DNA of 21,688 nt from Balneolaceae bacterium UBA1514. Lineage in GTDB: Bacteria; Bacteroidota; Rhodothermia; Balneolales; Balneolaceae. Position 1 is the first letter of the stretch. Every line of letters begins with the position of its first letter. The stretch covers positions 9,642 through 31,329 of the forward strand of contig DCQQ01000036.1 of NCBI GenBank assembly GCA_002323515.1. The letters are read 5' to 3'. A model generated the notes under the pieces. It was not told where the DNA came from and made no database searches. It was given only the letters and a program-made list of their open reading frames with translations. The position numbers were made by a program, and so were the translations under genes. This document shows positions 6,692-14,596 of the stretch, in pieces.

Positions 6692-7793
6692 ATCGCTTTA
6701 TTAGGGCAAGAGTTAAGGTCTTATTTGCCTTTGGGAAGGGGTAATTTTTTAAATCCTGAATTGAAACCCACTTAATTTGTTCACTTGTTTTGGCTGTTGG
6801 GGTTTGCCGTGTTTTGGTTGGCTTCAAAACACAAAGAAAAGCGCTCAGAGTTATAGTAAAGTGTGAATAGGCATGTTTTAAGCTCATAAACTCTTCTATT
6901 ACACTGATTTCTATACCTAACTCTTCTTGAATTTCTCTATGCAGTGCCTCTATGCTGGTTTCGTTACTTTCTTGTTTTCCACCGGGGAATTCCCATAAAC
7001 TACCTAGCATAACATGTTCAGGTCGTTGGGCAATTAGCACCTCTTCTTGATCATTTATGATAATAGCTACCGAAATTTCTTGATGAGGTCGCTTTGCTTT
7101 TTTTGAAGTGTATGGTATTTGCTCGGTCTTGGCCGTTCGGTACGCGATGCATTTTGAAGCGAGAGGGCAGGTTTCGCAAGATGGTTTGTTAGGGTTGCAT
7201 ACCGTAGAGCCTAATTCCATCATGGCTTGATTGAAGTCGGCGGGTGGTTGTCCTTTTATCCATTTATCTACTTCTTGCTGAACTAGTTTTCGGGTACCTG
7301 TTTTTCGGGTGTCCTGTTCAATCCCGCAAAATCGCGTAACGGTTCGGATCACATTTCCATCCATCACCGCATATTCTAATCCAAAGGCAATACTTGCAAT
7401 AGCTGCTGCAGTATAAGGTCCTATTCCTGGGAGTGATAGCAGCTCTTTATATTCCTTAGGAAATGAACCCGAATAGTCATCTGCCACTATCTTGGCTGTT
7501 TTGTGAATATTTCTTGCCCGACTATAATATCCAAGTCCTTCCCACTGTTTTAAAACCTGTTGAATTGACGCCGCAGCTAAGTCATGAACACTTGGAAAGG
7601 CCGTCATAAATCGATTAAAAAAAGGAAGTGCTTGATTTACTCTGGTTTGTTGCAACATTATTTCTGAGATCCAAATAGCATAAGGGTCTTTGGAATCTCG
7701 CCACGGCATACTTCTTTTGTTGTTGTCAAACCACGATAATAGGCATTCGGCACAATTAGAGTCGAAAAGGGTATCCATTTCGGATTTAGTCAT
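6684..7793 (-). CDS. mutY: A/G-specific adenine DNA glycosylase with intact Nudix box
   Basis: Base-excision repair enzyme that removes adenine mispaired with 8-oxoguanine. The 369 residues hold the complete architecture. The HhH-GPD core has Glu44 in WISEIMLQQTRV, the helix-hairpin-helix LPGIGPYTAAAIAS (121-134) and catalytic Asp145 in VMDGNVIR. A [4Fe-4S] cluster site follows with Cys199, Cys206, Cys209 and Cys215 (C-x6-C-x2-C-x5-C). The C-terminal MutT-like domain recognises 8-oxoG and includes LKHAYSHF (305-312). That domain contains a complete Nudix box: Gly272, Glu278, Arg286-Glu287, Glu290-Glu291, Gly293. Many MutY proteins have lost these residues. The start at 7793 is 8 bases after the stop of the exported protein upstream, and the 3' end overlaps the TIGR02757 gene, so all three are likely cotranscribed. 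No Shine-Dalgarno sequence is seen. Confidence 0.96.
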   Translation of the reverse strand: MTKSEMDTLFDSNCAECLLSWFDNNKRSMPWRDSKDPYAIWISEIMLQQTRVNQALPFFNRFMTAFPSVHDLAAASIQQVLKQWEGLGYYSRARNIHKTAKIVADDYSGSFPKEYKELLSLPGIGPYTAAAIASIAFGLEYAVMDGNVIRTVTRFCGIEQDTRKTGTRKLVQQEVDKWIKGQPPADFNQAMMELGSTVCNPNKPSCETCPLASKCIAYRTAKTEQIPYTSKKAKRPHQEISVAIIINDQEEVLIAQRPEHVMLGSLWEFPGGKQESNETSIEALHREIQEELGIEISVIEEFMSLKHAYSHFTITLSAFLCVLKPTKTRQTPTAKTSEQIKWVSIQDLKNYPFPKANKTLTLALIKRFA

Positions 7794-7801
7794 GCTTCTG
7801 T

Positions 7802-9370
7802 CTAATTGTTATCCATTTGCAAATCGATTACCTTTAACTCTACCTCAACCGAGCTAGCAGCCCCTAAGGCATCGGTTGCTATTACTTTGAATCGGTGAAC
7901 GCCCAAATCTTTCTCACCCGGAGTCCAAGTGAGTTGCCCACTTTTTTCATTTAAGCGTGCACCCTCCGGTAGATCAACTCCTAAAAAGCGAATCAATGAT
8001 TCTTGACTATGCTTAGCTTCTAGATCTATAGCTGTATAGTTAACCGAATAGGGATCTCCCATAATTAATGTACTGGTACGAATAGGGCTTATTCTAGGAG
8101 GATTATTAAAACTGGTGATGTCTATTTGTATAAAGGTACTATCCAGCAACCCTGTAGAACTTTGAGCTATGATTTGCAATCGATGAATACCGATTTGATT
8201 GAATTGGGGCTGCCAAAATATTCCCTGGCCTTTGACCTTCATTCCACTAGGGGCTCCTTTAACACTAAATCTAAGTGCTTCAGTTGGCCAATCCTCTGAG
8301 ACTTGTATTCCAAAAAGAATAGGATTTGGGTAGGGTACTATTTTAGGTTCATAGGGTAGGAGTGTGATTGAATTTGGTAGTGGTTTTGTATCTGCTGATT
8401 GAGACACCTCACTTCGTTCAAAGCCAACATTCACTTTTCCAATAGCACCAAATTCATGAAGCCATAATTGATCTTTACTTCCTGTCAACTTGTATTGAGC
8501 CCCAGTATCCTTCTTCCAACGGGTTACTTCATTATTATGTAACAGCCAAATTTCTTTCTTAGAGCTTTCAATGAAATAGGTGTCTTGGTATTTAATAACA
8601 TCCACTATAGCAGTACCAATATCAGTTAATCGTGAGCTAGAGCCATTTTCGCCAATCCGAAAAAGAACCCCTGCTTCACTACTCCCAAACAATTCATTAT
8701 CAACCAAGTGCAAATGAACAATAGCTTGGTTAATGTCAATGGAACTAACCCATTCTAGGGTATCCTGATCCACCGTCCACGAAAAATTATGAACTTTAGC
8801 AGGGCTGAGTACAAAGAGTTGTTGGGAGCGAGGAGTACTTAATACGTCCAGCACCGTTTCTCTTTGGAGTAATTCATTGGCAATGAATTCAACAGGAGAA
8901 TCAAAAGCTTCAGGACTTTGTAATCCTAACACCCCTAAACCCTCGTCTCCTAATGCTAGGTACACATGGTCACGAAGTCGGGCTACCCCCCTTGGCTCTG
9001 TGGATAAATAGGTGGATGAATACACCCCCAACACAGAGGTAGGCTCTAAAACAGTCAATCGTGTTCCGTTGCCAAATAAATAGGCAAAGCGAATATCCGA
9101 AGTAATTTTACTGCCACGTCGCTGCATCCCACTATTGGTATATAACCATTGTGTATTATCATTGGTAACTCTAAAAACAGCTAATCCTACCTGCTCTGAG
9201 AGAACATATAAATGGCTTGGACTTGAAGCGATATCTAACACATTTTCTATATTCATCGAAGAGGTAAACCAAAGGCCTTCGACTGTAGCCTGCGCTAGTA
9301 AATTCGGCTGGCTAAGAATGAATAATGATAAAATTATAGAGTAGATTATGTTTGTTTTCTCGACTTTCAT
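7802..9370 (-). CDS. Exported protein with putative beta-propeller and Ig-like (He_PIG-type) domains
   Basis: Protein of 522 residues with no recognised name. From ATG 9370 the N-terminus is a signal peptide: basic MKVEK, a hydrophobic core IIYSIILSLFILS, and a likely cleavage near LLAQA (about residue 28). The frame is open for another 45 codons upstream (to 9505), but that extension would bury the signal peptide, so I prefer 9370. Residues about 30-340 contain recurrent short beta-strand units such as LYVLSEQVGLAVF and YLALGDEGLGVLGL, suggesting a propeller or LVIVD-like repeats. The last 190 residues look like two cadherin/He_PIG-type Ig domains; the signature GQLTWTPGEKDLGVHRF is near the C-terminus. 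No type IX secretion sorting domain or lipobox is evident. Its position directly upstream of mutY (8-base gap) is odd for a secreted protein and probably reflects transcription only. Confidence 0.7.
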   Translation of the reverse strand: MKVEKTNIIYSIILSLFILSQPNLLAQATVEGLWFTSSMNIENVLDIASSPSHLYVLSEQVGLAVFRVTNDNTQWLYTNSGMQRRGSKITSDIRFAYLFGNGTRLTVLEPTSVLGVYSSTYLSTEPRGVARLRDHVYLALGDEGLGVLGLQSPEAFDSPVEFIANELLQRETVLDVLSTPRSQQLFVLSPAKVHNFSWTVDQDTLEWVSSIDINQAIVHLHLVDNELFGSSEAGVLFRIGENGSSSRLTDIGTAIVDVIKYQDTYFIESSKKEIWLLHNNEVTRWKKDTGAQYKLTGSKDQLWLHEFGAIGKVNVGFERSEVSQSADTKPLPNSITLLPYEPKIVPYPNPILFGIQVSEDWPTEALRFSVKGAPSGMKVKGQGIFWQPQFNQIGIHRLQIIAQSSTGLLDSTFIQIDITSFNNPPRISPIRTSTLIMGDPYSVNYTAIDLEAKHSQESLIRFLGVDLPEGARLNEKSGQLTWTPGEKDLGVHRFKVIATDALGAASSVEVELKVIDLQMDNN

Positions 9371-9553
9371 TGAAAATGCATGGGTTGATTTCGATTGTCT
9401 GATGCTAACAAATGGAAACTTGAAAATGTATGTGAAGCTACGCTTGACTAGCTTAAATCTACTACCATTCAGTCTCGCGCTTAGCATGTTTTCAACTAGC
9501 ATCAATTAGCAACAATAGAACCTGCCTAAAAGTACGATTCTTTTACTATTTAA

Positions 9554-10552
9554 TTATAGCCAATTATGCTTTTGATACCAAGTTAAGGTAGACCTCAAGC
9601 CTTCATATAAGCTGATTTCTGGTGTATAACCCCAGTCTGCTTTCGCTTTATTTGGGCTACAAAGCCAATACTGTGTAAGTTCTTCAGCCTTATCTGGATT
9701 TAATGCAGGATACACTCCAAAAATAGGAGCTATGGTTTCGGCCACTTTTGCTATGGTCATAAGCACTCCTTTTGGCACCCGGATCCGTAGGTGAGACTTT
9801 TGGAGAATGGTAGCGCATTCTTTGTAAATCTCATTCCATGAATACCCATCTTCAGAACCTCCGAGAAAGTAGGTGTGAATTCCAGCTCGATCGTAGAGCC
9901 TAGATGCCACGATACCCTTTACCAGATCCTGAACATGAACTAGGGAAAGGATTTTTTCTGTGGGATTGCCTAGTATAGGTGCCACTCTGTAATTAAGGGC
10001 TTTAAATAATCCATAGATATCTGTTTCTCTGGGTCCGTAAACGGCTGGGGGGCGTATAATTTTAATACTTAAGGTGGGGTGGTTTGCCCAGTTTTTCTCA
10101 GTATAGAGTCGATGAATTTCTTCTTCCATTTGTTTTTTGGAACGACCGTATGCGCTGATGGGGGACAAGGGAGCTTTTTCTGTGAGAGGGGTTTGGCTAG
10201 AGGGACCGGCGGCGGCGAGAGAGGAAAGTATAATAATGTTGGATATCCCAGATTCAACCGCAAGTTCTATCAAATTTTTGGTAGCTTCTACATTGGCTCT
10301 AAAAAAATCAGAATAGCTTGGGGCATGCAGAATAGCCGCCCCATGAATGAGTACATCAACCTGTTTTAGCTCTTCTTTAATTGGTTCTAGGTTTTCCAAT
10401 GTGGATTTAACAGGAGTGTAGTCGAGCCCCTTTAACCATTTTTCTTTATTTCTGACCAAAACGCGAACTTCTTCACATTCTGGCATCTTTAGCAAGTGTT
10501 CAACTAGATGACTTCCAACAAAACCAGTTCCACCAGTAACAAAGGCTTTCAT
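9554..10552 (-). CDS. Extended SDR: NAD(P)-dependent epimerase/dehydratase/reductase
   Basis: Rossmann-fold oxidoreductase of 332 residues. The NAD(P)-binding TGGTGFVGSH is at 6-15, a DVLIHGAA strand is near 66-73, a serine-rich strand IIILSSLAAAG is near 106-116, and the catalytic pair is Tyr135 and Lys139 in YGRSKKQ. Downstream IIRPPAVYGPRE and SLVHVQDLVKGI fit the 3-beta-HSD/dihydroflavonol-reductase branch more than sugar epimerases. The tail YWLCSPNKAKADWGYTP is common in uncharacterised Bacteroidota SDRs. The substrate cannot be read from the sequence. Because serine palmitoyltransferase and a GNAT protein lie 3-5 kb away, it is a candidate 3-ketoceramide reductase (compare the SDR-type CerR of Caulobacter), but a nucleotide-sugar or other substrate is equally possible. 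It is divergent from the glycosyltransferases (191-base gap) and 183 bases upstream of the exported protein on the same strand. Confidence 0.85.
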   Translation of the reverse strand: MKAFVTGGTGFVGSHLVEHLLKMPECEEVRVLVRNKEKWLKGLDYTPVKSTLENLEPIKEELKQVDVLIHGAAILHAPSYSDFFRANVEATKNLIELAVESGISNIIILSSLAAAGPSSQTPLTEKAPLSPISAYGRSKKQMEEEIHRLYTEKNWANHPTLSIKIIRPPAVYGPRETDIYGLFKALNYRVAPILGNPTEKILSLVHVQDLVKGIVASRLYDRAGIHTYFLGGSEDGYSWNEIYKECATILQKSHLRIRVPKGVLMTIAKVAETIAPIFGVYPALNPDKAEELTQYWLCSPNKAKADWGYTPEISLYEGLRSTLTWYQKHNWL

Positions 10553-10743
10553 AAATGCGTATATTTACGGGTTGATTGGTGATTGAATAAAATCTGAAGA
10601 TTCTATCATGGATAATCTTGAGTACAATTCTTTTGGTTATTTATCAACTAACTACAATTAAAATACAAAGAAGCCGATTGCTTTTTTATACTTATTTGAG
10701 CGAATAGGCAGTGAACGTGTTATCAAATCTGTTGATTATCTAA

Positions 10744-11913
10744 ATGAGCGAACTAAGAGTAGCCCTATTCACCGGTAATTATAACCATATTCGAGATGGT
10801 GTAGCCCTAACATTGAATCGATTAGTTCAGTACTTAGAGCAGCAAAATATTCCTGTACTTATCTTTGCTCCAAGTGGACCAAATCCTGAAATAAACCCTC
10901 ATAAAGGTACTTTGAGGGTCACTCCTTCAGTTTCTATGCCCGTGCCCGGTAGAAAGGAATACCGTATAGCCACACATTTTCCTCACAAATTCCGGCAAGA
11001 GTTAGAGGCTTTTCAGCCTACTCTCATACATATAGCTACTCCCGATGGGCTTGGGATAGGGGCACTAAAGTGGGCAAAAAAGCATGATTTACCTGTGGTA
11101 AGTTCGTATCACACTCATTTCCTGAGCTATGTAGACTATTACAAACTTTTTTTAGGACCGGTTAAATGGCCTTTTAAGAAGATGACGCAATGGTTTTATC
11201 CCCAATGTCAACGAGTATATGTTCCTAGTCAATCCATGATTGATGAGCTAGGTGTTGAGGGTATCACTGGTGATATGAAAATTTGGGCAAGAGGAATAGA
11301 CACCAAACTTTTTAGCCCCGAAAAAAGGGATCCTGAGTGGCGAATAAAAATGGGTTTCGCAGAGGATGAGATTGTGGTGAGTTTTGTTTCTCGGTTAGTT
11401 TGGGAAAAAGAATTGGGAACCTACATAGAAAGTGTCCAACGAATGCAACAACGAAATCCAAAGGTAAGAGCATTAGTGGTGGGGGACGGAGCAGCAAGGT
11501 CCGAGGCTCAAAAAAAGTTACCTTATGGGGTTTTTACCGGTTTTTATTCAGGTGAAGACTTAGCTCGAGCCTACGCCAGTTCTGATTTATTCTTATTCCC
11601 TTCTTACACTGAAACTTTCGGTAATGTAACCTTAGAAGCAATGGCTAGCGGAGTCCCCTGTCTAGTTGCAAATGCGATAGGTTCATCCTCTTTAGTAGTA
11701 GAGGGAAAAAATGGCCGACTTGCTAGCTCTGGAAATGTCGATGATTTTACCAAAAAACTGGAGCAAATGATTTCAGATTCAACTGCTTTACAAAACATGG
11801 GAAGGCGTTCACGCGAGCTTGCATTAAACTACCAGTGGAATCACATAAATGAGGCATTGGTTACTGATTACAGAATAGTGATGTCTAATTTTCAAGCAGA
11901 CCTCAACCAATAG
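10744..11913 (+). CDS. GT4-family glycosyltransferase (MgtA/SQD2-like)
   Basis: Retaining, GT-B fold glycosyltransferase of 389 residues acting at the cytoplasmic face of the membrane. N-terminal domain: LRVALFTGNYNHIRDGVALTL (4-24), including the acceptor-side glycine-rich turn, and VVSSYHTHFLSYVDYY (118-133), close to the SYHTH element of plant and bacterial sulfoquinovosyl/mannosyl lipid transferases. C-terminal donor domain: SRLVWEKE (216-223) with Arg and Lys for the donor phosphates, VVGDGAARSE (245-254), and the E-x7-E motif ETFGNVTLE (Glu290 and Glu298). No transmembrane segment or signal peptide is seen. The closest recognisable relatives transfer sugars to lipids (diacylglycerol or phosphatidylinositol types), so a glycolipid product is likely; donor and acceptor are not known. 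The next glycosyltransferase follows after 20 bases, indicating an operon. No Shine-Dalgarno sequence is seen. Confidence 0.88.
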   Translation: MSELRVALFTGNYNHIRDGVALTLNRLVQYLEQQNIPVLIFAPSGPNPEINPHKGTLRVTPSVSMPVPGRKEYRIATHFPHKFRQELEAFQPTLIHIATPDGLGIGALKWAKKHDLPVVSSYHTHFLSYVDYYKLFLGPVKWPFKKMTQWFYPQCQRVYVPSQSMIDELGVEGITGDMKIWARGIDTKLFSPEKRDPEWRIKMGFAEDEIVVSFVSRLVWEKELGTYIESVQRMQQRNPKVRALVVGDGAARSEAQKKLPYGVFTGFYSGEDLARAYASSDLFLFPSYTETFGNVTLEAMASGVPCLVANAIGSSSLVVEGKNGRLASSGNVDDFTKKLEQMISDSTALQNMGRRSRELALNYQWNHINEALVTDYRIVMSNFQADLNQ

Positions 11914-11933
11914 GTCCTTAGCAGATACGATTT

Positions 11934-13160
11934 ATGTCCCAATCATCACTAAAGGTTCTATACATTTCACATTCTCATCCTCCAGATGAATCCCCACTCG
12001 AGAACATGGGAGGAATGCAGCGCGTTAGTATGCAGCTGGTTCAAGCTCTAGAGGACAATCCTACGGTGGAAATTCAAACAATCATACAAAAAGCACCCTG
12101 GAAAGGTATTGAATCGAGAACGCTTCTATTTTTATTGAAGCTACGACATCAAATACCAAAAGTTGTAGATAGTTTTAAACCGGATGTAATCTTGTTTTCC
12201 TCTATGGTTACGGCAAGTATGGCTAGATGGTTAAAAGGCAAGGTTTCTATACCGATGGTCACTATTAATCATGGTCAGGATGTAACAATGCCTTATGGGT
12301 GGTATCAAAAGCACGTCAGTAAGGTATTGAATGCCTTGGATGGAGTTATTTCAGTTTCGCAGGCTACTAGGCAAGCTTGTATTGATCGCGGCATGGACCC
12401 AGGAAAAGGAGTAGCATTACCCAATGGAATTCAAATTCAAGATTTGTTGCCAATGGATGCGGATTACATGAATCCGGCACATGTTGAACAGCTTCTAGTC
12501 TTGGAACCAACCGAAGCTGTAAAAGAAATAAAAGTGCTAAAAAGGGTAGCAAAAAAGGAATTGGGTAAACAACTTAATATCAACCTGTTGGATAAACCCG
12601 TTCTACTTTCGGTGGGTCGACAGGTACCTAGAAAAGGGCATGCTTGGTTTATTGAGAAGGTACTTACCCAGCTGAATCATCCTTGTCATTATCTATTAGT
12701 TGGCGATGGACCAGAGCGGGAAACGATACTAAATGCTGTCTATCGTAATGCTGAGACATTGGTTGAAAGAAATATCCAAGTGCACATATTAGGCCGGAAA
12801 TCGGATTATTGGGTTCATAAAGCGTACACCGCAGCAGATGTGTTTATGATGCCCAATATCAAAGTAGAGGGAGATATGGAGGGCTTTGGCATTGTATTAT
12901 TGGAGGCGAATCTGCATTTCACTCCTGTATTTTGTTCGGATTTAGAGGGGATGAAAGATGTAGTAGAGCAAGGAGTTAACGGATTTAAAGTGAAGAGTGG
13001 GCGCCCAAAGGAATATGTGATTGAATTAGAGCAACTTCTTAGCAGTGATTCGTTATTTCCTTTGTCTTTGATGGGGTGTAGATATGTATGGGAAAATTTC
13101 CAGTGGGATAAGGTAGCGGAGCAATATATTCAGTATCTTATTCAAGTTATTGTTGTATAA
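11934..13160 (+). CDS. GT4-family glycosyltransferase, second of a pair
   Basis: GT-B fold glycosyltransferase of 408 residues. The N-terminal domain opens with KVLYISHSHPPDESPLENMG and the glycine turn GGMQRVSMQL (26-35), then VTINHGQDV (109-117) and VISVSQATRQACIDRG (138-152). The donor domain has SVGRQVPRKGH (226-236) with Arg229 and Lys234, LLVGDGPERE (254-263), DVFMMPN (302-308) and the E-x7-E motif EGFGIVLLE (Glu316 and Glu324). Between the two domains, roughly residues 168-222, is a charged linker longer than usual for the family (from IQDLLPMDADYMN to LGKQLNINLLDK). It resembles PimB/WaaG-like lipid or LPS transferases, but substrate is not determinable. It is 20 bases after the first GT, so they probably act in sequence on the same acceptor. 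A 193-base gap with a good promoter separates it from serine palmitoyltransferase. Confidence 0.88.
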   Translation: MSQSSLKVLYISHSHPPDESPLENMGGMQRVSMQLVQALEDNPTVEIQTIIQKAPWKGIESRTLLFLLKLRHQIPKVVDSFKPDVILFSSMVTASMARWLKGKVSIPMVTINHGQDVTMPYGWYQKHVSKVLNALDGVISVSQATRQACIDRGMDPGKGVALPNGIQIQDLLPMDADYMNPAHVEQLLVLEPTEAVKEIKVLKRVAKKELGKQLNINLLDKPVLLSVGRQVPRKGHAWFIEKVLTQLNHPCHYLLVGDGPERETILNAVYRNAETLVERNIQVHILGRKSDYWVHKAYTAADVFMMPNIKVEGDMEGFGIVLLEANLHFTPVFCSDLEGMKDVVEQGVNGFKVKSGRPKEYVIELEQLLSSDSLFPLSLMGCRYVWENFQWDKVAEQYIQYLIQVIVV

Positions 13161-13273
13161 CGGCTGAATGATATGTCAGCATACCGTCTGTGTCTATGAG
13201 CTCTTCTTACATGAATTTGAACGAGAATATTATCGCAGATATAAACCAAAGTGGATTGCAGTCTAAACGCTAA

Positions 13274-13305
13274 TTGCTAAAGGAACCGTTTATTTGATAG
13301 CTTTG
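13274..13305 (+). promoter_or_regulatory. Candidate Bacteroidota-type promoter of the serine palmitoyltransferase gene
   Basis: TTG at 13274-13276 is followed after 21 bases by TAGCTTTG (13298-13305), an exact fit to the -7 element TAnnTTTG with a -33 TTG. Predicted transcription would start near 13310, leaving a leader of about 44 bases before the ATG at 13354. This is the clearest promoter I found in the intergenic regions. Confidence 0.6.
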
Positions 13306-13326
13306 TTATACTGATTATATTATAAC
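13305..13326. repeat. Inverted repeat at the predicted spt transcription start
   Basis: GTTATA (13305-13310) and TATAAC (13321-13326) are separated by 10 bases and overlap the end of the predicted -7 element and the start site. The place suits an operator. The sequence is AT-rich, so chance is possible. Confidence 0.3.
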
Positions 13327-13353
13327 GATTACTACGAAATTGATATTTAATTA

Positions 13354-14589
13354 ATGGCTGAAACACAACCTCTAGTACGGTCAGATATTTTCGACAAAGC
13401 CTTTGGATATACCAAAGCTGACGAAGTTAAGGCTTTAGGCTTGTATCCCTATTTTAAACCCTTAGAAGCTACTGATGGCACTATTGTAGAAATAGAAGGT
13501 AACGAAGTTATTATGGCTGGCTCAAATAATTATTTGGGTCTTACCAATGATCAAAGAACCATAGAGGCAGCTCAGGCGGCCATAGTCAAATATGGTACGG
13601 GCTGTACGGGGTCTAGATACTTAAACGGTACTCTAGATATTCATATTGAGCTAGAGGAACGGCTTGCAGATTTCATGAATAAAGAATCTTGTGTGTTGTT
13701 TAGCACAGGGTATCAAACGAATGAAGGGTCTATCCAAACCATTGCGGGTAGAAATGATATTATTTTTTCTGATAAAGATAATCATGCCTGTATAGTAGTC
13801 GGTACTCAGTGTTCGGTTGCAAAAACCATGCGTTACAATCATAACGACATGGATCATTTGCGAAGACTTTTAGAAAAAACAGATCCTGAAGCAGGTAAAA
13901 TCATTATAAGTGATGGTGTGTTTTCTATGTCTGGCACTTTAGCGAAAATACCGGAATTGGTTGCTTTAGCAAAAGAGTTTGGGGCTCGACTATACCTAGA
14001 TGATGCTCACGCGGTAGGAGTGATCGGAGTAGGAGGGCGAGGCTCGGCTTCAACTTATGGGTTACTTGAAGAAGTAGACCTGATAAGTGGAACATTTTCG
14101 AAATCCTTTGCCTCCTTAGGAGGCTTCCTAGTAGGCCAAAGAGAAGTGATAGAATATATTCGACATCACTCACCTGCCCACATTTTTAGTGCCTCGATGC
14201 CTCCCGCAAATGTTGCTACTGTATTGAAAGCAATGGATATTATGGCTGATGAGCCATGGAGATTAACTAGATTACGTGAAATTTCGACTTATATGCGCAC
14301 CGAGTTGCGTAAGTTAGGCTTCAACGTTTGGACCTCACAAACTCCAATTATCCCTATTGTTATTGGCGAGATGATGCTTTGTTTCCAGTTTTGGAAAGAT
14401 CTTTTTGAAGCTGGTGTATACACGAATGCTGTTATTCCGCCCGCTGTTCCACAGGGTCAATCACTTCTTCGAACCAGTTATATGGCCTCACACACCGATG
14501 AGCATTTGGATAGAATACTTGAGGCATTTAGAAAAGTTGGGTTGAAACACGGAATTATTGATCAAAATGGTAATTCTCTAGTTTCCTGA
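13354..14589 (+). CDS. spt: Serine palmitoyltransferase (alpha-oxoamine synthase family)
   Basis: PLP enzyme that condenses L-serine with a fatty acyl thioester to 3-ketodihydrosphingosine, the first step of sphingolipid synthesis. The 411 residues fit the soluble homodimeric bacterial enzymes. Features: ALGLYPYFKPLE (28-39) and MAGSNNYLGLT (54-64), YGTGCTGSRYLNGTLDIHIE (80-99), the PLP-stacking His144 in DKDNHACIVVG, the PLP-nitrogen Asp216 (or Asp217) and His219 in LYLDDAHAVG, and the Schiff-base Lys250 in SGTFSKSFASLGG. The C-terminal PPAVPQGQSLLRTSYMASHT carries the arginine region that distinguishes SPT from 8-amino-7-oxononanoate synthase and 2-amino-3-ketobutyrate ligase. Overall it resembles the Sphingobacterium enzyme as I remember it. 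No biotin genes or threonine dehydrogenase are nearby. A GNAT protein follows within 7 bases, and a TAnnTTTG promoter lies upstream. Confidence 0.9.
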   Translation: MAETQPLVRSDIFDKAFGYTKADEVKALGLYPYFKPLEATDGTIVEIEGNEVIMAGSNNYLGLTNDQRTIEAAQAAIVKYGTGCTGSRYLNGTLDIHIELEERLADFMNKESCVLFSTGYQTNEGSIQTIAGRNDIIFSDKDNHACIVVGTQCSVAKTMRYNHNDMDHLRRLLEKTDPEAGKIIISDGVFSMSGTLAKIPELVALAKEFGARLYLDDAHAVGVIGVGGRGSASTYGLLEEVDLISGTFSKSFASLGGFLVGQREVIEYIRHHSPAHIFSASMPPANVATVLKAMDIMADEPWRLTRLREISTYMRTELRKLGFNVWTSQTPIIPIVIGEMMLCFQFWKDLFEAGVYTNAVIPPAVPQGQSLLRTSYMASHTDEHLDRILEAFRKVGLKHGIIDQNGNSLVS

Positions 14590-14596
14590 GGTGAGC

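Noticed and set aside
9371..9505. 45-codon N-terminal extension of the exported protein
   Set aside because: It would place the signal peptide at residue 46 and onward; the shorter start at 9370 begins directly with a canonical signal peptide.
10033..10225. G-rich patch on the plus strand within the SDR gene
   Set aside because: Explained by proline and alanine codons of the SDR on the opposite strand; no regular G-run spacing.
10079..10369. 96-codon plus-strand open frame antisense to the SDR gene
   Set aside because: Lies wholly inside a gene with clear Rossmann and YxxxK motifs; its own product is low-complexity glycine/arginine sequence with no recognisable domain.
10553..10743. Promoters for the divergent SDR and glycosyltransferase genes
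   Set aside because: The gap must contain promoters, but no TAnnTTTG match was found on either strand, so no site is called.
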